A DNA stretch of 64,000 nt. Source: Streptomyces cathayae (lineage in GTDB: Bacteria > Actinomycetota > Actinomycetes > Streptomycetales > Streptomycetaceae). This document shows, in pieces, positions 17,047 through 25,448 of this stretch. The stretch's first letter is position 1. Each line of letters begins with the position of its first letter. The notes beneath the pieces are model-generated. The model searched no databases. It was not told the DNA's origin and was given only the letters and a program-made list of their open reading frames with translations. The position numbers and the translations under genes are program-made. The stretch spans positions 3,720,001 through 3,784,000 of the forward strand of contig NZ_CP121682.1 of NCBI RefSeq assembly GCF_029760955.1, given 5' to 3'.

Positions 17047-17916
17047 TCACCAGGCGAGTTGGGCGATCTCCTCCGCCACCACCGCGCAGGCGTCCGCCGC
17101 CGGGTCGATCAGCGGGAAGTGACCGGCGTCCTCCAGCAGCGTCAGGCCCACCACCTCGCCGGCCTTCGCCGCCGCTTCCGCGTAGGACTCGGCGACCACC
17201 TGCGGGACGTCGATGTCCGTGCGGCCCTGGACGAGGGTGGTGGCGATACCGGTGGGAAGCAACAGCGCCGGGTCGGCGTAGGGCCGGCGTTCGGCGAAGT
17301 GATCGTCTCCGCCCAGGAACTGGCGGGTCGCGCCGCCGCACAGGTCCAGCTTGTCGGCGACCGCGAAGTCGGCGATCGGGGCGAGCGCGACGACCCCGCG
17401 CAGCGGGGCGGGGCCGTCGGTGCGCCACGGCGCGTCGGTGGGCAGGACGTGCCGGGCGGCGGCCCACAGTGCCAGCTGGCCGCCGGCCGAGTGGCCGGTG
17501 AGCACCGTGCGGCGCGGGTCGGCCGCCGGCAGGTGCTGCCGGACCAGCTCGGGCAGGGCGTCCAGCGCGGCGGCGACGTCGTCGAGGGTGTCGGGCCACC
17601 GGCCCGCGACCGGGTCCCCGCCGGCCTCCGGCTCCGCACCGCGCCGGTATTCGACGACGGCCACGGCGAAGCCCCGCCCGGCCAGGAACGCGGCGAACGG
17701 GCTGATGTGGCGGCGGTCGTGGGGGGCGCGCCAGGCGCCGCCGTGCAGGACGGCGACGACCGGCGCGGGTCCGCCCGCGCCGCGCGGCGCGTAGAAGTCG
17801 ATCAGCTGGTCCGGGTGGTCGCCGTAGGCCGCGGTGGCGTCGGGGTCGACGGGCGGGTGGGAGAAGGCCGACTCCTCCTCGGCGGCGGCCCGGGCGGCTG
17901 CGGAGTCGTCCGTCAT
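17047..17916 (-). CDS. Alpha/beta hydrolase, probable kynurenine formamidase
   Basis: 289 aa, cytosolic alpha/beta hydrolase of the esterase/kynurenine-formamidase type: oxyanion-hole HGGAW (about residue 58), nucleophile elbow LTGHSAGGQLALWAA (Ser about 144), acidic residue in GRTDIDVP and catalytic His in EDAGHFPLIDP (about 265). The HGGxW motif is typical of formamidases that open N-formylkynurenine. It lies 224 bp downstream of kynureninase and tryptophan dioxygenase on the same strand, supplying the missing middle step. It could also be a general carboxylesterase; the pathway role rests on context. Confidence 0.8.
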   Translation of the reverse strand: MTDDSAAARAAAEEESAFSHPPVDPDATAAYGDHPDQLIDFYAPRGAGGPAPVVAVLHGGAWRAPHDRRHISPFAAFLAGRGFAVAVVEYRRGAEPEAGGDPVAGRWPDTLDDVAAALDALPELVRQHLPAADPRRTVLTGHSAGGQLALWAAARHVLPTDAPWRTDGPAPLRGVVALAPIADFAVADKLDLCGGATRQFLGGDDHFAERRPYADPALLLPTGIATTLVQGRTDIDVPQVVAESYAEAAAKAGEVVGLTLLEDAGHFPLIDPAADACAVVAEEIAQLAW

Positions 17917-18140
17917 GCTCCAACCTCTCAGCGATGAAACGTACTTGGCGGACGGGAGAAGACGTCGGCCGTTGGCCGGGACGGTATCAGCCCGACGACG
18001 GGCATGGACATGGGGATATCACGCTCGGTGAACACCCTGCGGAGCGGTTCGGCAGCACACCGTGCCGCACCGGCCTCCGCCCCCGTCCACACCCCGCCCA
18101 CGCCCGCACCGCGCGGGCACCGTCCCGGCCGGGCCGTCGC

Positions 18141-19424
18141 CTAGGTCCCGGGCTCCGCCGAGGCATCCGCCGAGGTCTCCGCCAGGACGTCCGCCAGGAC
18201 CCGCGCCGCCCGCTCCACGTCCGCGAAGCCGACGTACAGCGGGGTGAAGCCGAAGCGGAGCACGTCCGGGCGGCGGAAGTCGCCGACGACCCCGCGCTCG
18301 ATCAGCCGCTCCATCACATCACCGGCGTCCGGGCAGCGCAGGGCGATCTGACTGCCCCGCTCCCGGTGCGCACGCGGGGTCACGCACGCGACCCTGCCCT
18401 CGGGGACGTACGCCTCGACGCACTCCAGGAAGAAGTCCGTCAATGCGAGGGACTTGGTTCTCACCGCCTCGACCGTGACGCCGTCCCAGACCTCCAGCGC
18501 CGCCTCCAGGGCGAGCATGGAGAGGATGTCCGGGGTGCCGACCCGCCCGCGCGGCGCGCCCGGCGCCGGTTCGTAGTCCGGGCGCATCCCGAAGGGCTCC
18601 GCGTGGGAGTTCCAGCCGGGCAGCGGGGAGTCGAAGAGGTGCTGCAGGTCCTCGCGCACATACAGGAACGCCGGTGCACCGGGGCCGCCGTTCAGGTACT
18701 TGTAGGTGCAGCCGACCGCCAGGTCCACGCGGTGCGCGTCCAGTCCGACCGGCAGCGCGCCCGCACTGTGGCACAGGTCCCACACGACGTACGCCCCCAC
18801 CGCGTGCACGGCGGCCGTGAGCGAGGGCAGGTCGTGCAGCCGGCCGGTGCGGTAGTCGACGTGGTTGAGCAGCACGGCGGCGGTCCGGGCACCGAGCGTG
18901 CCCGCCACCTCGGACGGCGGTACCGGGCGCAGGGTGCAGCCGGTCATCCGGGCCGCCGACTCGGCGATGTAGCCGTCCGTGGGGAACGTGGTCGCGTCGA
19001 CCACGATCTCGTCCCGCCCCGGGTCCGTCAGCCGCGCCATCCGCACCGCGGCCACCAGTGCCTTGAACACGTTGACACTGGTGGAGTCGCCGACCACGAT
19101 CTGCCCGGCCGCCGCGCCGACCAGCGGCGCGATGCGGTCGCCGATCCGCTCGGGCGCCGTCCACCAGCCGCTCTCCGTCCAGGACCGGATGCGCAGCTCG
19201 CCCCACTCCCGGCGGACCACGTCCTCGATCCGGCCGGGGACGGCGGCGGGCAGCGCGCCCAGCGAGTTGCCGTCGAGGTAGACGGTGTCGCCGTCCTCCT
19301 CCAGCACGAACTCGCTCCGATTGACGGCCAGTTCGTCGGCCGCGTCCAGTTTCTCGGCCTTCTCGGCCTTCTCGGCCTTCTCGGCTTTCACGGCTTTCTC
19401 GGCTTTCTCGACCAGTTCAGACAT
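18141..19424 (-). CDS. kynU: Kynureninase
   Basis: 427 aa PLP enzyme cleaving kynurenine (or 3-hydroxykynurenine) to anthranilate (or 3-hydroxyanthranilate) plus alanine. It shows the N-terminal YLDGNSLGALP, the Asp that contacts the cofactor pyridine in VVWDLCHSAGALP, and the Schiff-base Lys in VGCTYKYLNGGPGAP (about residue 239). Unusual: residues 3-27 are a charged (AEK)n tract encoded by 9-bp repeats before the normal start of the fold at LDAADELA. The ATG at 19424 lies inside the dioxygenase stop (8-bp overlap). Confidence 0.95.
   Translation of the reverse strand: MSELVEKAEKAVKAEKAEKAEKAEKLDAADELAVNRSEFVLEEDGDTVYLDGNSLGALPAAVPGRIEDVVRREWGELRIRSWTESGWWTAPERIGDRIAPLVGAAAGQIVVGDSTSVNVFKALVAAVRMARLTDPGRDEIVVDATTFPTDGYIAESAARMTGCTLRPVPPSEVAGTLGARTAAVLLNHVDYRTGRLHDLPSLTAAVHAVGAYVVWDLCHSAGALPVGLDAHRVDLAVGCTYKYLNGGPGAPAFLYVREDLQHLFDSPLPGWNSHAEPFGMRPDYEPAPGAPRGRVGTPDILSMLALEAALEVWDGVTVEAVRTKSLALTDFFLECVEAYVPEGRVACVTPRAHRERGSQIALRCPDAGDVMERLIERGVVGDFRRPDVLRFGFTPLYVGFADVERAARVLADVLAETSADASAEPGT
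19351..19410 (-). repeat. 9-bp tandem repeat encoding (Ala-Glu-Lys)n at the start of kynU
   Basis: About six copies of a GCCGAGAAG-type unit (plus-strand TTCTCGGCC), three identical and the rest differing by one or two bases. In frame, adding a lysine/glutamate-rich leader to kynureninase. Confidence 0.9.
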
Positions 19425-20247
19425 GGGATCGCGCCGTCCACAGCTCGGGGAACACGTTCTTCCGCGCCCGCTTCTCCAGCCAGGCCACCCCGGCGGAGCC
19501 TCCGGTGCCCGCCTTGGCGCCCATCGCGCGGCGGGTGGCGACCAGGTGGTCGTTGCGCCAGCGCCACACCAGTTCGGCGACATCGGTCAGCGCCTCGCCG
19601 AGGCGGGCCGTCTCGTCCCGTTCGTCACCCGAGTAGACGGCCGTCCAGACCGCCTCCACCTCCGGTGACGGCTCGTACCGCCGGGACACGTCGCGCCGCA
19701 GCACGTCCTCGGGGATCGCGTGCCCGTGCCGCGCGAGGAAGCGCAGCACCTCGTCGTACAGGCTCGGCTCGTGCAGCGCCTTCTCCAGCTCGGCGTGCGC
19801 ACGCGGCGCGCCCCGGTGCGGGACCAGCATGGACGCGGACTTGTCACCGAGCAGGAACTCCAGGCGCCGGTACATCGCCGACTGGAAGCCGGAGCCCTCG
19901 CCGAGCGCGCCGCGGTAGGCGTTGAACTGGGCGGGAGTGAGCTGTCCGAGTGGCTTCCAGGAGGCGTTCAGCGCCTCCAGCTCCCGCACGGACCGCTTCA
20001 GCGCGTCGATCGCGGTCGGTACGTCGTCACCCCGCAGCGCGTTCGCCGCCGTCTCCCACTCGTGCACGATGACGGTGAACCACAGCTCCATCACCTGGGT
20101 CGTGACCAGGAAGACCATCTCTCCGGGATCGTCGGAGAGGGTGTGCTGGAGGTGGGTGAGGACATCCGCCCTGACGTAGTCCTCGTAGGGGGTCGTGCCC
20201 TCGAAGTCGAGATGCGGGGTCTCCGGCTCAAAAGCCTCGTGGGACAT
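19417..20247 (-). CDS. Tryptophan 2,3-dioxygenase
   Basis: 276 aa, the normal length of bacterial TDO, a heme enzyme converting L-tryptophan to N-formylkynurenine. It shows FLVTTQVMELWF (substrate pocket), GSGFQSAMYRRLEF (signature), and the proximal heme His in WRNDHLVATRRAMG followed by GTGGSAGVAWL. First gene of the catabolic operon with kynU and the formamidase-like gene. In actinomycetes the product anthranilate/kynurenine can feed antibiotics or be degraded; nothing here decides which. No attenuator or TRAP-like site was seen upstream. Confidence 0.97.
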   Translation of the reverse strand: MSHEAFEPETPHLDFEGTTPYEDYVRADVLTHLQHTLSDDPGEMVFLVTTQVMELWFTVIVHEWETAANALRGDDVPTAIDALKRSVRELEALNASWKPLGQLTPAQFNAYRGALGEGSGFQSAMYRRLEFLLGDKSASMLVPHRGAPRAHAELEKALHEPSLYDEVLRFLARHGHAIPEDVLRRDVSRRYEPSPEVEAVWTAVYSGDERDETARLGEALTDVAELVWRWRNDHLVATRRAMGAKAGTGGSAGVAWLEKRARKNVFPELWTARSHV

Positions 20248-20417
20248 CGCTGTCTCCTGAAATGTACTCCGGGTAGCGGTCCGCCCCTGCCGTTACCGAC
20301 ACGGGGGCCCCGGTCCCCACGGTGCATCCTGCTCATGCTCCCCCACGACCGCAAGGTCCGCCCGGTGGGAACCTCGCCGGGTCTGCCGGGGGCCCGATTC
20401 CCTGAGACGATCGGGTC

Positions 20418-21593
20418 ATGGGCCGCGGAACGCGTATCGGTCGCAAGGAGTCGAGCGGCCGCGAGGAGTCGACGGAAAGGGTGCCTCGGCTGCGCTGGCT
20501 GCCCGCCGCGATCATCGTGGCCGCGCTCGTCCTCAGCTTCTTCACCCACGGGGGCCTCAACACCTTCCCCCTGCTCGTGGCCGCGCCGGTGGCGGCCGCG
20601 CCGCTTCTCTCCCTGCGCGGGACGATCACCACCGGCGTGGTGGCGAACCTCGTGGGGCTCGGCCTCGTGTTCCTGAAAAGAGAGCCGAGCGTCGACGAGC
20701 TCGTCCCGTTCAGCAGCCTGGTCGTTCTCACCGTCGTCGCGGCGTTCCTCAACGTGCTGCTGACCCGCGACCGAAGAGAGCTGAAGACGAGCCGCGAGGT
20801 GGCGGCCGTGCTGCAGCGGGCGGTGCTCCCGGACCTGCCCGACCGGGTGGGGCGACTGGCCGTGGCCACCCGGTACGAGGTCGCCCACAAGGAGGCCGCC
20901 ATCGGCGGTGACCTCTTCGCGATCCACGAGACGCCCCACGGCATCCGGATGCTCATCGCCGATGTGCGCGGCAAGGGGGTCGAGGCGGTCCGTACGGTCA
21001 ACGCCCTGCTCGGCTCGTTCCACGAGGCCAGCGACCACCGACCGGATCTGCCGGACGTCGTCCGGCAGCTGGAGGGCCGGATGCAGGCAGGCATCAGACA
21101 CGCGAGCGGAGCGGAAGCCGAGTCGTTCGCCACGGCCGTCGTCGCGGAGCTTCCCCCCGACTACTCCGTGCTCCGCGTCGCCAACCGGGGCCACGAGGCA
21201 CCCCTGCTGGTCCACGAGGGCAAGGCGCTCCTGCTGGAACCGACCACTCCGGCGCTGCCCCTGGGCCTCGGCCTCCTCGACGCCGACGACGAGATCCCGG
21301 TCGACCTGTTCGACCTGCCCGTCGGAGCCACCCTGGTGCTGTACACCGACGGCATCAACGAGGCCCGCGACGCGGACGGGGTCTTCTTCGATCCCGTTCC
21401 GGCGCTGTCCCGGCACTTCCCGCCCGATCCGGACGCGGTACTCGACGCCGTCCTCTCCGCCGTCTCCCGGCACACCGGGGGCAATCTCCAGGACGACGCC
21501 GCCCTCTTCGCCGTCACCCTGGACGACGCCGTTCCCGGGGCGGACCGACAGCGGCCCGCCCCGGAGACGGGCCGTCCGGAGCACAGCGCGTAG
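20418..21593 (+). CDS. Membrane-anchored PP2C (SpoIIE-type) protein phosphatase
   Basis: 391 aa. Three or four hydrophobic segments in residues 25-115, then a SpoIIE-type PP2C domain from about 130: IGGDLFAIHETPHGIRML (metal-binding Asp), ADVRGKGVEAV, FATAVVAEL, GHEAPLLV, and LYTDGINEARD with the second metal Asp, then NLQDDAALFAV. These serine/threonine phosphatases usually act on anti-anti-sigma proteins. It stands alone between the divergent dioxygenase operon and the convergent sugar-permease gene, so the target is unknown. Confidence 0.95.
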   Translation: MGRGTRIGRKESSGREESTERVPRLRWLPAAIIVAALVLSFFTHGGLNTFPLLVAAPVAAAPLLSLRGTITTGVVANLVGLGLVFLKREPSVDELVPFSSLVVLTVVAAFLNVLLTRDRRELKTSREVAAVLQRAVLPDLPDRVGRLAVATRYEVAHKEAAIGGDLFAIHETPHGIRMLIADVRGKGVEAVRTVNALLGSFHEASDHRPDLPDVVRQLEGRMQAGIRHASGAEAESFATAVVAELPPDYSVLRVANRGHEAPLLVHEGKALLLEPTTPALPLGLGLLDADDEIPVDLFDLPVGATLVLYTDGINEARDADGVFFDPVPALSRHFPPDPDAVLDAVLSAVSRHTGGNLQDDAALFAVTLDDAVPGADRQRPAPETGRPEHSA

Positions 21594-21611
21594 CCCGGCC
21601 CCGGTGTCCGT

Positions 21612-23036
21612 TCACGCCGTCGGCGCGTTCCACCGCCGGCGCAGGTCCGCGCCCACCTCGTCGGCGTGCCGACTGCGCGTCTCGGGGACGAACCGGGCCA
21701 CGAACCCCACACCCAGGACGCAGATCACGGCGAAGATCCAGAAGGTGGGCCCTTCCCCGATGGCCGAGATCAGAGGAAGGAACACCAGGCTCACCACGAA
21801 GTTGGAGAGCCAGTTCACGGTCGCACCGGCGCTGGATCCCTCGGCGCGTTGGGCAGGGGGGAAGAGTTCGCCGAGCAGCACCCAGAAGACCGGGCCCAGA
21901 CCGACCCCGAACCCGATGATGTACAGCATCATGAAGATGAGCATGAGCACCGGGGGCAGACCCACGGCGAACGCCACCCCCAGCAGCGCGATGGAGACCG
22001 CCATCGCCGCCAGGGAGAAGAGCAGCAGGGGGCGGCGGCCGAGCCGGTCGACGAGGTTGAGGGCGACCACGGTGATGATGACGTTGATGACGCCGATGAA
22101 GACCGAGTAGAAGATCGCGTTCGAGGCGGACAGACCGGCCTGGCCCATGATCGTCGGCGCGTAGTAGAGGATCGTGTTGATCCCGGAGAACTGCTGGAGG
22201 GCGGCGAGGATCACACCGACCAGGAGCGCGGGGCGGACCGCCGGGGCCAGCAGCGCCTTCAGGTTCCCGGAGCCGCTCCCGGGCTCCTCCCGGCGCTGCC
22301 CGCCCTCCCGGCCGGTGCGGCCGAAGCGTGCGACGACCAGGTCCGTGCCGCCCGGTTCGGTGACCTTGTCGAGCGTCCTTCGGGCCTGGTCCGTCTTGCC
22401 GTGGGTGAGGGACCACACCGGGGATTCGGGCAGCCACAGGCACGCCAGGACGAGGAGCGCGGACGGGATGCCGCCGATCCAGAACATCCCGCGCCAGTTC
22501 TCGGAGCCGGAGAAGGCCCAGTTGACGAGGTAGGAGACGAGCAGACCGGTGCTGATGAGCAGTTGGTTGAGGCTGAGGACGCGGCCCCGGACCTGAGCCG
22601 GTGCCATCTCACCGAGGTAGGTCGGCACCGTGGCCGACACACCGCCGACGGCGAGGCCCATGACGATGCGGCCGAGCAGCAGCATCCAGTAGCCGGTGGC
22701 CGCGGCGGCGAGGACGATCCCGAGGAAGAACAGGACGCCGAGGCCGGCCAGGAGCGGACGCCGTCCGTAGCGGTCCGCGATCCTCCCGCTGGCCAGCGCG
22801 CCGACGACCGCGCCGAGCAGCAGGACGCTCACCACCGAGCTCTGCTCGAAGGAGTCGAGACCGAAGTCCTCCCGGATGAACAGCAGCGCGCCGGAGATGA
22901 TCCCGGTGTCGAAGCCGAACAGGAAGCTGCCGAGAGTGATGGCCATCGCCCAGCGGCGGACACGGTGCACCCCCTGCGGGGTGAGGTGGACGAAGTGGCT
23001 CTCCTCCCTGGGGCGTGTGTTCAGTGGCTCGCTCAT
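21612..23036 (-). CDS. MFS sugar:proton symporter
   Basis: 474 aa, 12 membrane helices, of the sugar-porter family: GFDTGIISGALLFI in helix 1, RIADRYGRRPLL after helix 2, PESPVWSL with the conserved PESPRWL signature in variant form before the central loop, QQFSGINTILYYAP in helix 7 (hexose-binding), and PETRSR at the end of helix 12. Probable glucose/xylose/arabinose importer. It is the last gene of the SMP-30/zwf/permease operon; its ATG overlaps the zwf stop by 4 bp. Confidence 0.95.
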   Translation of the reverse strand: MSEPLNTRPREESHFVHLTPQGVHRVRRWAMAITLGSFLFGFDTGIISGALLFIREDFGLDSFEQSSVVSVLLLGAVVGALASGRIADRYGRRPLLAGLGVLFFLGIVLAAAATGYWMLLLGRIVMGLAVGGVSATVPTYLGEMAPAQVRGRVLSLNQLLISTGLLVSYLVNWAFSGSENWRGMFWIGGIPSALLVLACLWLPESPVWSLTHGKTDQARRTLDKVTEPGGTDLVVARFGRTGREGGQRREEPGSGSGNLKALLAPAVRPALLVGVILAALQQFSGINTILYYAPTIMGQAGLSASNAIFYSVFIGVINVIITVVALNLVDRLGRRPLLLFSLAAMAVSIALLGVAFAVGLPPVLMLIFMMLYIIGFGVGLGPVFWVLLGELFPPAQRAEGSSAGATVNWLSNFVVSLVFLPLISAIGEGPTFWIFAVICVLGVGFVARFVPETRSRHADEVGADLRRRWNAPTA

Positions 23037-24499
23037 GGCCTCCTGTCCTCCCAGGCCGCCGGACCGGCACTGCCGGCCTGGTACTCCTCGAGCGGGACCC
23101 GGCCGTCGCGCCACGCGTCCAGCACCGGCTGGACGATGCGCCACGACTCGACCGACATGTCGTCGCGCACCGACAGGGGCTTCGCGTCCTCCAGGACGCC
23201 CCGCAGCACCTCGCCGTACTCGAACAGCTCGCCGGGGCCGAAACGCGTGTCGAGCGTGACCGGGGAGATGGTGGACGGGTCGCCCGGCCCGTTGATGTTG
23301 AGGTCCATCTGGAGGCGACGCGGGCCGAGGCCGATGTGCAGCCGGTTGGCGCGGACCTCGCCGGCGAGTCCGTCCGGGACGTGCCGGGGGGCCTTGAACC
23401 AGAACGTGACCTCCTGACGGGGTGAGCCGATCGCCTTGCCCGAGCGGACGCGGAACGGCACCCCGGCCCACCGCCAGGTGTCGACGGCGAACACCACCTC
23501 GGCCAGGGTCTCCGTCCCCCGGGCGGGGTCGATGCCCTCCTCGTCGACGTACGACGGGAGGGAACGGCCGTCGATCGTGCCGGCGGTGTAGCGGGCGCGG
23601 CGGCTGAACCGCTCGGGGCGGTCGTCCCAGACGCGGGTCGCCCGGAGGATGTGCGCCTTGGAATCCCGTACCTCGAGCTGTTCCAGCGTGCTCGGCGGGG
23701 GCATCGCCGCGATCGCCAGCACCTGGAGCAGATGGCTCTGGATCATGTCGCGCAGGGCGCCCGTCACGTCGTAGAAGCCGGCCCGGCCCTCGAGGCCGAG
23801 CGTCTCGTCGAAGACGATGTCGACCGCCTCGACGTGCTCCGCGGAGAGCAGCGGTTCGATCACCCGGTTGGCGAACCGGACGCCGAGGATGTTGAGCACC
23901 GTCGACATGCCGAGGAAGTGGTCGACGCGGTGCACGTGATCCTCGGGCATGAAGCCGTGCAGCAGTTCGTTCAGCGCGGTCGCGCTGGCCGCGTCGGTGC
24001 CGAAGGGCTTCTCCAGCACCAGGCGCGTACCGTCCGGCACGCCGATCCGGGCCAGCGCCCGGCAGGACTCGACCGTCACGGCCGCCGGCAGCGCGAAGTA
24101 CAGCGTGAGACGGCCGCGGCGGCACTCCAGCAGGCGGCGCAGGTCGTCCTCGTCGGTGGCGTCCGCGGCCGCGTAGCGCGCGTTGCGGACGACGGTGTCG
24201 ACGGCCGGCCCGCTCGCCTCACCGGCCGCGAACGCCTGCGCGACGACCGCTTGCCACGCCTCGTCACCCTGCTCGCCCCGGTCGCTGCCGACGAGGAAGA
24301 GGTCGGTCAGCGAGGACGAGGCGACCAGGCCGCCCAGTCCCGGAAGGAGCAGCCTGGCCGTCAGGTCGCCGCGCGCGCCGAGGATGAGCAGGGTCTGCGT
24401 CTGCCCGGACTCGGTCCCGGCCTCGGAGCCGGCCTGCTTCCCGGTCCGCCCGGCACGCTCGCTCTTCGAGCCGCCCGCGGGGGCGTCGGCGCCGCTCAT
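23033..24499 (-). CDS. zwf: Glucose-6-phosphate dehydrogenase
   Basis: 488 aa. Catalyses glucose-6-phosphate to 6-phosphogluconolactone with reduction of NAD(P). The N-terminal nucleotide fold starts LLILGARGDLTARLLLPGL (the family GASGDLA motif with S changed to R), followed by EKPFGTD and the active-site signature RVDHFLGM (residues around 200, usually RIDHYLGK: the conserved Lys is Met here). An extra 35-residue hydrophilic leader precedes the fold. The changes at GASGDL and in RIDHYLGK are also seen in divergent secondary paralogues, so this may be a second, less active copy. Overlapping operon with SMP-30 and the permease. Confidence 0.9.
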   Translation of the reverse strand: MSGADAPAGGSKSERAGRTGKQAGSEAGTESGQTQTLLILGARGDLTARLLLPGLGGLVASSSLTDLFLVGSDRGEQGDEAWQAVVAQAFAAGEASGPAVDTVVRNARYAAADATDEDDLRRLLECRRGRLTLYFALPAAVTVESCRALARIGVPDGTRLVLEKPFGTDAASATALNELLHGFMPEDHVHRVDHFLGMSTVLNILGVRFANRVIEPLLSAEHVEAVDIVFDETLGLEGRAGFYDVTGALRDMIQSHLLQVLAIAAMPPPSTLEQLEVRDSKAHILRATRVWDDRPERFSRRARYTAGTIDGRSLPSYVDEEGIDPARGTETLAEVVFAVDTWRWAGVPFRVRSGKAIGSPRQEVTFWFKAPRHVPDGLAGEVRANRLHIGLGPRRLQMDLNINGPGDPSTISPVTLDTRFGPGELFEYGEVLRGVLEDAKPLSVRDDMSVESWRIVQPVLDAWRDGRVPLEEYQAGSAGPAAWEDRRP

Positions 24500-25347
24500 C
24501 CCGCGTACTCCCGCACGGGCACACCCCGGACACCGGGTGTGCAGGCGAACAACGCGCCCGCCTCCGGCTCGGCGCCGGGTTCGAGGTGCTCGCGGGAGGT
24601 CGTGATGAACAGCCGGTCGAGTTCCGGCCCTCCGAAGGTGCACGCCGTGACCTTGGTGGCCGGGAGCGTCACGACCTCGTCGAGGGTGCCGTCCGGCGCG
24701 TACCGGCACACCGAGCCGCCGCCGTACAGGGCGACCCACACGCCGCCCTCCGCGTCGACCGTCAGTCCGTCCGGACCGCCGCCCGGACCGCCCGGTACGG
24801 CGGCGAACGGGCGCCGCCCGCTCAGCCCGCGCTCACGGTCGTAGTCGAAGACGTCGACGCGGTCCGTCGCGGTGTCGGCGTAGTAGGCGCGGTCGCCGTC
24901 GGGACTCCACTCGAGACCGTTGGAGATCGTCACGCCGTCGAGCACCGTCGTCGTCGAGCCGTCCGGATCCAGGCGATGCAGCGAACCGGCTCCCGGCCGG
25001 TCGTCGTAGGCCATCGAGCCGCAGTAGAACCGTCCGTCGGGATCGCATCCGCCCTCGTTCATGCGGACACCGTCATCACTCCACAGGGAATCCAAGAGGG
25101 TCACCTTTCCGTCCGTGTCCTCGAGCGCGAACCCACGGGTGACGCCCATGACGGCGCCCCCTCGTCGTCTGGGCCGGACCGCGGCCACCACGGTGTCGAT
25201 GTGCCGCCGCGTCACGGTCCCGTCCGCGGCGAGCGACAGCACGTCCCCCGCCAGCATGTCCAGCCACCGGAGGCCGCCCCACGCCGCGGACCAGACCGGC
25301 CCCTCACCGTGGTAGGCGATCGGTTCGGTCACCTGCTCGACCTTCAC
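24496..25347 (-). CDS. SMP-30/gluconolactonase family lactonase
   Basis: 283 aa, a six-bladed propeller of the SMP-30/LRE family. Metal-ligand and family motifs: YHGEGPVW (Glu), RMNEGGCDPDGRFYCGSM (Asn/Asp region), ISNGLEWSPDGDRAYYADT (Asn and Asp), and GGPDGLTVDAEGGVWVALYGGG (Asp). It should hydrolyse gluconolactone or a similar sugar lactone. Next to glucose-6-phosphate dehydrogenase it may act on the (phospho)gluconolactone produced. The start GTG at 25347 has GGAAGG 8 nt upstream; a GTG 9 nt earlier is too close to that site. The stop overlaps the zwf start (ATGA). Confidence 0.93.
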   Translation of the reverse strand: MKVEQVTEPIAYHGEGPVWSAAWGGLRWLDMLAGDVLSLAADGTVTRRHIDTVVAAVRPRRRGGAVMGVTRGFALEDTDGKVTLLDSLWSDDGVRMNEGGCDPDGRFYCGSMAYDDRPGAGSLHRLDPDGSTTTVLDGVTISNGLEWSPDGDRAYYADTATDRVDVFDYDRERGLSGRRPFAAVPGGPGGGPDGLTVDAEGGVWVALYGGGSVCRYAPDGTLDEVVTLPATKVTACTFGGPELDRLFITTSREHLEPGAEPEAGALFACTPGVRGVPVREYAG

Positions 25348-25448
25348 CGTCGACACCTTCCGTCCGGCACGGGCACGAGCGCAGGCACAGACACCGGTAT
25401 GGCGAGCCGGGGGCGGCCGGCGCCCGGCGGGCGGGGTGACCGGCTGGC

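Noticed and set aside
19351-19410. Transcription attenuator at the start of kynU
   Set aside because: The repeat is coding, in frame and without a stem-loop; no attenuation hairpin was seen.
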